Origin: Begonia masoniana
Taxonomy: Eukaryota; Streptophyta; Magnoliopsida; Cucurbitales; Begoniaceae
Length of the DNA stretch: 64,000 nt
NCBI GenBank assembly: GCA_022432975.1
Contig: CM039504.1
Span: forward strand, 3,383,459 to 3,447,458
Direction of reading: 5' to 3'
Positions within the stretch are counted from its first letter, which is position 1, and the number at the start of each line of letters is the position of its first letter. Below, piece by piece: positions 38,830 through 47,821 of this stretch. The notes under the pieces were generated by a model. The model ran no database searches. It had not been told where the DNA came from and worked only from the letters and a program-made list of their open reading frames with translations. Both the position numbers and the translations under genes were made by a program.

Positions 38830-39042
38830 GGCGGGAGGGAGGAGGGAGAGAGAAGGAGGGAGGGGTAGTTAAGGGATTTTAAAGGACATATGCAAATCAC
38901 ATGTCAAATTTAACGGCCAGATTAACGGGAGAATTTGAATGGTAAACGTTTTGTACGCTAGGGTCTGATTGGGTCAAAAATAAACGTTAGGGTTCAAATG
39001 GCCACTGACCCCATACGTTAGGGTCTAAATTGAATTTTTCTC
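38830..39042 (-). repeat. Right terminal inverted repeat of the second MULE
   Basis: The reverse complement starts GAGAAAAATTCAATTTAGAC and runs parallel to the left arm. An extra purine-rich stretch sits at its inner end. Confidence 0.85.
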
Positions 39043-39051
39043 TAATTCTTA

Positions 39052-40072
39052 CTACAAATATGAAAAATCATCCAAATATTTATAGTTATATAAAAATATT
39101 TTATTATAATTTCTCAAATTACACAGTAGATAAATATATAATAAAAAATTGACAAAAACAAAATATCTATAAAGATATTTTATTAGAATAATTCTTAAAT
39201 TACCTAATATATAAATATTTCATAAAATAAATATGACAAAAAAAAGACAAAATATATTAATTTATTATATTTTAAGGTAAAACAAAATATCATTATAACA
39301 TTTTAAATAAAATAATAAATTATATAAAGATATTTATTAAAATATTATTTAAATTACTTAATAGATAATTACCCTGTAAAAAAATAAAAGTTGACAAAAA
39401 CAATAAATTATGTTATATATAAATAGAAAAAAAAATATATTAATATATTATATTTTAAGGTTTAAAAAGGCAATTGACAAAATGACATTAAAATAAATGA
39501 AAATATTAAAAGAAAATACAAATATTCATAAATAAAATATTATATTTCAAGGTTAAATTGGTAAATTACAAAATAAAAATAAAATAAAATAAAAACAAAA
39601 TTAGATAAAGAGAAAAGAAAACTGTTATTAAATTAAATTTAAAAATTAAAATGGTAATTTACAAAATATGAAATTAAAAAAATCATTAAAATAAAATAAA
39701 AAAACTCTTTACATAGTTATTATTATTTAAAAAATAACTATAAATACTTAAATTATTAAATATTATTGAAGAAATACTTGAGTTATCTTATAAGTACTTT
39801 AAAATGAAATTACCATTTGGTACTGAAGGTAAGTAAAGGATAAAAGGAGGCGGTGAAATTTCCCCCACCGCAAAATTTACTGCCTTAAATCGAAGCCCTA
39901 AGCCCCAAATTTTGGTGCCAGTTTTCCAAAGTTCGCCCATTGTTTCCGTTAAATATCACCTACCGACTACCGTCCTAATCAGTTCCTTTGTTATACTCGA
40001 TTTTTCTTTATTGCTCTGGATTTTCTGTTTCGCAGCATTGCGATTGGCGAAACTTTGGAGTCAGATTGAGCA
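39052..40072. other. AT-rich intergenic DNA
   Basis: About 39052-39820 is extremely AT-rich. 39840-40072 is GC-richer and probably the leader of the gene starting at 40073. Confidence 0.5.
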
Positions 40073-41543
40073 TGGAGGGTGGTGTGAAGCGGCGGCGAGA
40101 GGAGGATGGATCGGAGGAAGATGGGGATTTGGAGGAAATGAATGTGGAGGGAAGTGGAGGAGGCCGGCGAGAGGATTGCGCTTCTGATATGGAATATGAA
40201 GAGCCTTCGGTTATAGAGCCAAGTTTTGATGATCCGGCCATCGCTGTTAAAGAGGAGTTACTTGTGGGAGCTGGGAAAGATGGAGATAGTTATTATAGAA
40301 GTGGTATAACAACGAAGGAGGAAACTTTGGAGGATCCTACTATTGCGTCTAAGGAAGAGGTGCAATGTAATGCCTCAGTTGTGGAGAAATGGAGTGATAT
40401 TGGAAGCCGCTCGTCAGCGAATAAAGTTTTGAGGATTCAACTGTCGTTAAAGAGGAGAGGTACAAGGTTTTAGAATTTTGGGACACTTATATAATTAAGT
40501 GAATATATATAGTCATCAAATATATTAAGTCAATGTTACGTGATCTATTTTAAAATAAAGAATTTGACTTAATGATATAATTGTCATGAATATTATTGTG
40601 AATACCATATGCAGAATTTCTAATTTGATGAGGGGCCAAATTAGAAATATGCGAAAGGTTGTAACTATTGAAGATTGCAACGGTTACAAAACAGTTGTTG
40701 GGTTATGGTCCCTATTTGTAGAAAGAAGAATCCCGATTTTGTATCCCTATCAACAAAGAGAATAAGGAACTTAAGGAAATTCTACATTTGGAAGATTAAA
40801 GCCAAAGACCATGGTCAAAGATTCAGGTACGCTTCTACACTCAATTTATGTTTAAGTTAAAAACAAGATTTCAGATTCAGTTTCATAAGGATAATAGAAA
40901 CTAAGGAACTCACACAAGGTGCTGGCGAAGCTGGAAAAATTGCTGAGGATAACATTCAAAATAGTACGGAAGGAGGGGCAAGCAACTTGAAGCTTGCCGA
41001 AAAATATAAATTTCAAGTGAAAGGTGAACAGTTTCAAGATGAAGATATGGTCGAGAAGAATGTCGTACATACTGAGAATAGAGAGAATTCCGTGGCATAA
41101 GTCAAAAAGGGAGGAAAATGTGAATTTTGTTGCCATTCAGGTAATTGCTACCAAACAATGGTGTGAAAAATGTGAGGAAGAAGTGAATTTCACTGATAAA
41201 GTAGATGTAAACCCTGGAGATTGTTTAGGTAGCATTGTTAATAGCAATGCAGAGTTTCCAAAGGAGATTGAAGAAGAGGCTTCTGTGAGTAATGATGGTC
41301 TGAATTCTGATTGTTTTAAAAAATGGATGTGGCAATGAACGTGAGGATTTGGTTAGAGGGGGAGAAAATAGTGGTTTAGGAGAAGAAACTAATGGATCTA
41401 TGATGGATGGTAGAATTCTGTTCAAAGGTCGACCTAGAAGATCTGAGACGAAGGTGATTGTCTCTTACAAGGAGGATGATTCTAGTTTTGATGAAGGTAG
41501 TTCTTTGGAGACGTTAGGTAAAAGGGGTAGGGGCAGAAAATGA
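40073..41543 (+). pseudogene. Unrecognised acidic nuclear-type protein gene, broken frames
   Basis: An ATG at 40073 opens a frame starting MEGGVKRRREEDGSEEDGDL, acidic with a basic start, reaching a donor GAGAG|GTACAAG at 40459-40460. A second acidic frame (about 40928-41097, KIAEDNIQNSTEGGASNL ... HTENRENSVA) could join in phase through an acceptor at ACACAAG before 40919. It then stops. Further frames continue to 41338 (EFPKEIEEEASVSNDGLNSD) and, after a one-base shift at the A run near 41317-41322, to 41541 (GRPRRSETKVIVSY, ending GKRGRGRK). The composition and the terminal AT-hook-like GRGRK suggest a chromatin-associated protein, but I do not recognise the family. It is a decayed gene, a gene with more introns than I can place, or a gene with assembly indels. 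Confidence 0.4.
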
Positions 41544-41878
41544 GCACTAATGTTTATTCTTCTTGCTACATTTTGCCTATTATATGATGTAATTAGCCAT
41601 CATTGGTCTTTAATGCGCCATAGTTATTATGTTTTGAAGCTGTCAATGTAATATTTCGAATGCGTGCCTGTCTTTTGTGTCAAAAACTGGCTGTTGTGAT
41701 GTATATTTGAAATTTATGGGATGTGCTTTACTTGAAGATCAACTACTCCACTTGAATGATGTTGTCTTCATGTTCATTCTTGTTTTAAGTTTAATGAGTT
41801 TTATGTGTCATGAATTGTATTTGGTGAAATGAAAGGAAACTTTAACGTTAGTGATTGGGTTTGCCATTGGTTTTTACC
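41544..41878. other. Short convergent intergenic stretch
   Basis: AT-rich 3' flanks of the 40-kb gene and the PPR gene. Nothing else is seen. Confidence 0.5.
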
Positions 41879-43480
41879 TCATAAGAATCCGAAGCCATAC
41901 CCAAAATATTCTTGCTTTTCATAATCTTCGTCGCATTTCATTTCATTTACGACGAAATTGAGCATGCAATATATCTTCTCCGAATCACAATGAGTTTTAT
42001 CATGAGCTATAAATCTATGGAGTCTTCCAAATGTCTCCACAAAACTAAAGCCAGGAGATTTCCTCACCCCTCTCTTTTCCATTGCTTGTCTCATGCTTTT
42101 TGCATCATCCCATCGTTTAATGACAGCATACACATTCGATAATCCGATGTATCTACCATCGTGTTCTGGCTCCAACCCGATAAGCTTCTTACCGACAGAT
42201 TCAGCAAGTTCTAGCTTTTTATAATTCAAGCAACCGTTGAGGAGAGCACCTAACATCGAAGCCGTAGGATCAATTGGCATTTTACATAAAAATCTATGAG
42301 CTTCTTCTACTTGTCCTGCTCGGGATAGAACATCCACCATACAAGCATAATGCTCCGTCTTTGGAGTCATTCCGTGTTTTCTTAGGCAATCAAAGAAATG
42401 CCAAGCCTTTTTCACTAATCCTCCATGGGCACAAGCACTCAACAAACACAAGTATGTGATCTCATCTGGGTCAGTTCCAATCTTAACCATCTCTTCAGCC
42501 AAATCTACGCACTCTTTAACAAACCCATGAGTTGCCAACCCTCCAATCATTGCGTTCCACATCAAGACATCTGCTTTTTGCCTGGGACATGCGTGGAAAA
42601 CGGCCAAGGCTTCATTTATTGCACCGCATTTGGCGTACATATCAACAATCGATGTTTGAAGAACTATAGTCAATGGCAGCTTATTATCGATTATATAATT
42701 ATGCATCGATTTGCCTTGTTCGAGGGTGCCTAAGTGAGCACATGCACATAAAACACTCACCATCGTCACCTCGTTTGCTTTCGGTCCGATTAATCTCATT
42801 CTCTCGAAAAGAGCCATGGCTTCCCTATGCTGCCCAACCTTGACATACCCATCAATCAACGAACTCCATGACACAACGTCTCTTTCGAGCATTAAATCAA
42901 ACAGCTTTCGCGCAGTATTCAAGTCCCCACACTTGGCATATCCATCTAGCATGGCATTCCAAGAAACCAAGTTTCTTACAGGCAATACGTCGAACACCTT
43001 ACGCGCGTATGCAATATCCAAGCAAGAAGCGTACATATGGATCAGCGAATTCTGAATGAACCTATCGAATTCATACCCGTTTTTCACAACGTGGGCATGG
43101 ATCGACGATCCAAGCTTTGAGTTAAGCAGGCGCGCGGACGCTTTTGCTAGAAAGGGGAAGGTCAAATGATCGGGAGTGACCCCAAATCGCAGCATTGTGA
43201 CGAATATCAAAGGAGAACGATTTGGGTTTTTACTACTGGAATACCCTCTGATGACTGTGTTCCAATGGAAGATATTGGGATTGGGGAGGTGAAGCAGCAG
43301 CTTATACGAGTAATGTACATTCCCAGAGTGGGAGAGAGCAGAGAAAGACAGAATTCTAGACACAAACTCGTCCTCTTGGGATAATCCCAAAGCAAAAATC
43401 AAAGCGTGAAGTTGCTTCAATTCAGACATCGACCTGCATTTCTCGAGCATGGACCCTAGATTTTGGACGAAAACAGTCAT
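41879..43480 (-). CDS. PLS-class (E-type) pentatricopeptide repeat protein, At5g08305-like
   Basis: Organelle RNA-processing or editing factor. Intron-less, 533 residues, starting MTVFVQNLGSMLEKCRSMSELKQL when read in two parts, which is the usual start of E-class proteins (LKQLHALIFALGL). Repeats run from about residue 45 to 420; examples are NIFHWNTVIRGYS, NLVSWNAMLDGYAKCGDLNTA, DVVSWSSLIDGYVKVGQ, VLQTSIVDMYAKCGAINEA and TEHYACMVDVLSRAGQVEEA. An E-type tail follows (ASMLGALLNGCLNYKKLELA, RYIGLSNVYA, MEKRGVRKSPGFSFVE). No DYW deaminase domain is present. Length and order resemble Arabidopsis At5g08305, which lies near YLS8 (At5g08290) there; this comparison is from memory. Confidence 0.92.
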   Translation of the reverse strand: MTVFVQNLGSMLEKCRSMSELKQLHALIFALGLSQEDEFVSRILSFSALSHSGNVHYSYKLLLHLPNPNIFHWNTVIRGYSSSKNPNRSPLIFVTMLRFGVTPDHLTFPFLAKASARLLNSKLGSSIHAHVVKNGYEFDRFIQNSLIHMYASCLDIAYARKVFDVLPVRNLVSWNAMLDGYAKCGDLNTARKLFDLMLERDVVSWSSLIDGYVKVGQHREAMALFERMRLIGPKANEVTMVSVLCACAHLGTLEQGKSMHNYIIDNKLPLTIVLQTSIVDMYAKCGAINEALAVFHACPRQKADVLMWNAMIGGLATHGFVKECVDLAEEMVKIGTDPDEITYLCLLSACAHGGLVKKAWHFFDCLRKHGMTPKTEHYACMVDVLSRAGQVEEAHRFLCKMPIDPTASMLGALLNGCLNYKKLELAESVGKKLIGLEPEHDGRYIGLSNVYAVIKRWDDAKSMRQAMEKRGVRKSPGFSFVETFGRLHRFIAHDKTHCDSEKIYCMLNFVVNEMKCDEDYEKQEYFGYGFGFL

Positions 43481-44652
43481 GTTTGGTAAATTCTATGACA
43501 AAGAAAGAAAGTTTATCGTCTCTACAAACTGCCGCCTCATCATCCCACCATTCCACGTTAGGTAGAAACTCCGACTCTCTGAAAACCCCATCCTCAAAAA
43601 ATCCCTTCCTTCTTCGTCGAAAAATCTCTCTCAATTAAAACCATCTTCCCACGCTCGTCTTTAGTTGTCGCATAAATTAGATTGAGACAACCCTAAGATT
43701 GTTTTTGAAGAACTTAAAAGAATGTATAGTCCGTGTTGTTGGACGTGACAAATTAAATCCTTACTGCCACAACCCACAATATCATGCTGGCATTCATATA
43801 CCGCCATGCATGCGACTAAATTTTTTAAGAAAAAATTGATTGCCATTATTCCGTATAATAAAATTAAGGTTAATATTCAATTTAAATCATGAAGTATGAG
43901 GTATTTTCGTGGTCGGACTTAGATGATTCATTTTAAGTTAGAATAATGTTTCGTTTTGCCCCTATGTTTGCCTTTTAATTTTTACTTATTGACGTGACAG
44001 TTAATAGCTGATATAATTAGCACAAATTATAAATAATAATGTTATATTTATTCTCTAATCTTACTTTCTAATTCTTACTTCACAATGATAGATTGTTACA
44101 ATTAATATCGTAAACTACAAATAGTTAAAAAAAAAGTTATTAATTAGACAAATTAAAATTTGATCAGTAATTAATCTCATTGTACCCGTTAATGAATTAC
44201 ACGTAAGAATGTAAAAAATACGAGGTAAAAGTAGAATTATATAAAATAATATTGTATGAAGTTGTTGATGGTTTTAAAAGAGTGGAAGAGATGAGTCGGT
44301 GGAGTCTCGGAGATGAAATGAAGTAACCTGGGTTGAACAAATCCAACTCCATCTCCAACTCTTCTGAGTTCTGAGTTCTGAGTCGGTTAATTCAAATTAA
44401 AAATTAAATAAAATGGAAAAATGACTGTCCCAAGACTTCGCATAAAAACAACACACCATCACTCCCTCCAACACTTGCCATTTCCCAGTAATAACACAAA
44501 CACACGGCCAATGTCTTCACCCTCTCCAATATAAATGCCCTTTCATCCTCCCTTTTAGCCCTTCTCCCATCCTGACCCTAATATCATCTTCCAGAATTTA
44601 CCAGATCGTTATCAGACCTTGATTAGGAGGTTTTTAGGTTTCTGTTTCGGCC
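43481..44652. other. Divergent promoter region between the PPR gene and the 44.6-kb gene
   Basis: 43481-43680 is the PPR leader and promoter. About 43850-44270 is AT-rich. A TATA-like TATAAAT at 44530-44536 lies 117 bp before the next ATG. No further gene is seen. Confidence 0.5.
44530..44536 (+). promoter_or_regulatory. TATA box of the 44653 gene
   Basis: TATAAAT sits in a C/T-rich proximal promoter, 117 bp upstream of the start codon. Confidence 0.55.
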
Positions 44653-46366
44653 ATGGAAATGGGACTGCAGCTATCCCCATATGTCTTCAAGACTCGACCT
44701 AATTCTGATTCTTTCTTGACCTCCATCTTCACTTCCTCTCTAAACGCTGCAGCAAAAGCCCTGGTTTCTGTCGCCTCTGCCTCCAAAACACAGAAATGGA
44801 AGCTGGCTGACCATTTCCGCTTCATGTTCATGCTTACTACGTGGGTGGTGGTTTGGTTTCTTAGGGTTTTGTTGGATTGGGTCCCTCCTAGTTTAATCCC
44901 TTTCTCCAACTTTCTTCTCGGAAGTTCCTCTCAGGTCAAATTGCTGGAATACCCACATCTGCTATCGTTACCCTCGTCGTCTTCGTCCTTATCTTCTTCC
45001 TCTCTAGCTTCTCTCAATAAGTTTGATTTGGTGCCCTATCAGGGTTTTGATGGACCGTCTGTTAAGGGTCTCGGTCGAGCACTCTCTCAGGTGAGCTGAC
45101 TCTCTCTCTCTCTCTCTCTCTCAATATATACATACATACACACATAGTTTATAGATGAGTAGGAGATTTTATACTATATAATGTTTGACGATGATGTTTG
45201 CACCCATAATATATTGAGTGTCACATGTTTGTATAATCATACATTAATGATATTCTTAGATTTAGTTCTTATTTTATTGAATATTCTTATGTTTGGATTA
45301 GGTACGGATTGGGTGAGTAATGATTAATGACTTTAATGATATTGGAAATTGAAACCCTCGCCACGTAGACGTACATGTGTTTCTATCATGCACTTTTTCT
45401 TACCTTTCGTCTATCCACGTACTCCCGACAGAATATGTTCTGCTGTGAGTGATTCCATTGCTCTTCTGTTTTTCAACGGCGCAGATCTTTTCTATCCTGA
45501 ACCAGATGCCAGCCACGTCGAGAAAGTACCAGTTTGCGATGGCAATGGCCGAGAACATCATGGAGGAGAACGCCAGAGGCGGCCGCGTGGAGCTTCTCGA
45601 AGTGAATTGGACGGCTCTCGCTTCTGCATTTGAGCGTACATCCGGCTTCTTGTACAACGTCCTCCACCATATGCAAATTGAAGGGGAACGCGCACTGATC
45701 GGAGCGTGGCCCACGCGCATTGTTCAGTCTCTTCCTCTCGGAAACTACTTGGCCCCGTGTTTGAAGTGCCTGAATTTTTGTGTGAGAACTGTATCGTCGA
45801 TGGTGGCCAACGCCGACGCGTGGAGGTCCCAGGGGAGGCGTCTGCCGGGAATAGTGGGTTACGATGAGGCGGCGGAGTACGGAGAGGAAGTGATAGCGGA
45901 GAAGCTCGGGCAAGAACTGCTATGGATGGCGCAGAAAATGGTGGAATACGGAGGACTCGACGAAGCAATGGCGCAATGGGGATATTCTCCCTCTCTAGCG
46001 AATCTCTCTCTCTCATCCAGCCCCAGAGTCCAATCTTTCTTCGTGAAGATCGCCGGCATTATGTTCCGAGAAATGGGCGGGAAGGAAATGGAAGTATCGG
46101 CGGAGGTGAAGTTCCGGGTGCTAGTGCTATGGCTACCTCTGCTGTGCCACGCGAGGAACGGGCTGACGTATCCGGCGCTGACCAGTATGGAGAAGGGGGA
46201 AATAGAGAGAGCGATAGACAGAGTGATTGGGAGCTTACCGACGATGGATCAGGAGATAGTGCTGTCGAACTGGATAAAAGACTACGCCATATCTCCATCA
46301 AACTGGCCAAATCTGCAGAGTTCGTACGACCGGTGGTGTGTTTCTACGAGGGAGCTTCTTTACTGA
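44653..46366 (+). CDS. Plant-specific protein of unknown function, two exons
   Basis: Exon 1 44653-45090 and exon 2 45485-46366; donor CTCTCAG|GTGAGC, acceptor GGCGCAG|ATC, phase 0; 439 residues. The start MEMGLQLSPYVFKTRPNSDS is the first ATG after the TATA box. Residues about 56-85 (HFRFMFMLTTWVVVWFLRVLL) form a hydrophobic segment, possibly a membrane anchor. A Ser-rich linker follows (about 105-120). The C-terminal half is a compact helical domain with motifs KYQFAMAMAENIMEENARGG, VNWTALASAFERTSGFLYN, MFREMGGKEMEVSAEVKFRV and VLSNWIKDYAISPSNWPNLQ. I recognise the style of a conserved plant family without an assigned activity. Exon 2 is GC-richer than its surroundings. No defect is visible. 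Confidence 0.85.
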
Positions 46367-46536
46367 AGATTCTCTTGCTGCTGCTTCGTCTTCTTCATTA
46401 CTTATATTAGAACAACAAATAAAAGAATTTGAATTTAGTAGAGCTTACTTTATGAAGACGTGATTTTGTTGATGTCACGCATTTCATTTATAATTATTGA
46501 ATTCTATCTCGGTCGTAAAAACGAATCTTGGGTGTC
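46367..46536. other. 3' flank of the 44.6-kb gene up to the copia insertion
   Basis: Ends with GTGTC (46532-46536), the left target duplication of the first copia element. Confidence 0.6.
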
Positions 46537-46998
46537 TGTTGGGCATTCAATACCCTTCATTTATTGTTATGTAAAAGTCTTCTATGAAGACTCATTGAAG
46601 ACTCAACAAGTTAAGAGACCCACGTGATGTGGCTCACGTTGTCACAATGCTATTGGTGCACAATTAATGTTTTTAATTTGATGGAAGTTAAATAATGATG
46701 CATAAGAGGTTTCTGGTTCTCTCTCTCTGCTGAATACGAAGAAGGTTTCTCCATCAAAATCTTATCTGAAGAAAACTAAGGGAAAGGGAGAGAAAAAATC
46801 CTATAAGAAAAGCATGGATCAAGGTAAGTTTTTTCTTGCTTTTTCTCTAACGAAATTTGTTATGAAAGTTGAATGATGTATGTGAAAATCTATTGTTCAA
46901 GATCCTTTAGTTCTCTGTAATGAATAGAGAAACTTAATGCAAATTGAAGCTAACATGAAGATTCTGTTAATTGCTCTATTACGAAAATCATGCTTACA
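46537..46998 (+). repeat. 5' LTR of copia element 1
   Basis: 462 bp. Contains a palindrome AGTCTTC-TAT-GAAGACT (46577-46593), a G-box-like CCACGTGATG (46620-46629), a CT tract and, near its 3' end, ATGGATCAAG|GTAAGT (46814-46829). Confidence 0.93.
46814..46823 (+). CDS. Putative 10-nt leader exon with the gag start codon, inside the LTR
   Basis: ATG, two codons and one base are followed directly by a consensus donor (CAAG|GTAAGT). Context is AAGCATGG, with A at -3 and G at +4. Splicing to 47822 (TTTTGCAG acceptor) would enter the gag frame in phase. The same arrangement, with the same exon length, occurs in copia element 2. Splicing is predicted, not shown. A caution: TATAAG lies only about 12 nt upstream, and if that is the TATA box the transcript would start after this ATG. 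Confidence 0.5.
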
Positions 46999-47821
46999 TG
47001 TGGTATCAGAGCCAGGTTATAGAACTGTTGATTTTCCGTTATGGATTCGTATGTTATCTGCTGCCTAATTATTTAACAAAAAGTATGATGCCTAATTATT
47101 TAACAAAAAGTATGAATCTGGATGTTTTTGTTTTTATGGCCGATAATACTGTTCACGACGGCCGGATTTACTGTTCATACCGGCATTACTGTTCATGGCC
47201 GGTTTTACTGTTCATACCGGAGTTACTGTTCACGACCGATTAATAAAAAAATATATATATATTATTGTTCATGGTAAAAGGATGTTTTAATTATTTTGTT
47301 TCAAAATGACAATTATGTTTTGTCATTATTAATTATTGAAATTAGATCAAAATATAATAAATGTTATTATTATTTAATTTGATATCTACATTATGATGAT
47401 TTGTTAGTCACCAAAGTGGTCGAATCAGAATGTTTGTTTTCAGATATAAAATTAACTAAATGTAATTACTTATGTTTGATGTGATGCTCAATCAGATATA
47501 AGATTGTAACATGAGTATATTAATTTTCATGATTATAAAATATGTTGAATCGCCCAAAGGTGGATTGGTTATTTTATAATTATGAATATGATTGTGGTAA
47601 ATTGATATGCCTTGAGTAGGTGTGTTTAGTATATCCAAAGATAACAAACATGTCTATTTCGAGTATGTTAATTACCAATTATGTGAAATTAAGATGAGCA
47701 TCAATTATGTTTATAATTATGTATTGTTGTGTCACCCAAAGGAGAACTTCAATATATATTAATGATTGTTTGATTGCCTTACTCAAAGCATTAATGTATA
47801 ATCGTGTTTTATATTTTGCAG
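46824..47821 (+). other. Predicted leader intron of copia element 1, containing the primer binding site
   Basis: GTAAGT...TTTTATATTTTGCAG, 998 nt. It includes the end of the LTR, the primer site 47001-47012, and an array of TACTGTTCA repeats (about 47147-47233). No coding content is seen apart from the short frame that runs into gag at its end (in-frame ATGs from 47707). Confidence 0.5.
47147..47233 (+). repeat. TACTGTTCA-CCGG repeat array in copia 1 leader
   Basis: Five spaced copies of TACTGTTCA(C/T), each followed within a few bases by a CCGG or CCGA word. A related, longer array is present at the same place in copia element 2. Confidence 0.8.

Noticed and set aside
45400..46310. Minus-strand frames opposite exon 2 of the 44.6-kb gene
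   Set aside because: Shadows caused by the GC-rich coding exon.
46971..47243. 90-codon plus-strand frame over the copia 1 LTR end
   Set aside because: It spans the primer site and repeat array and has no homology; it is not the gag N-terminus.
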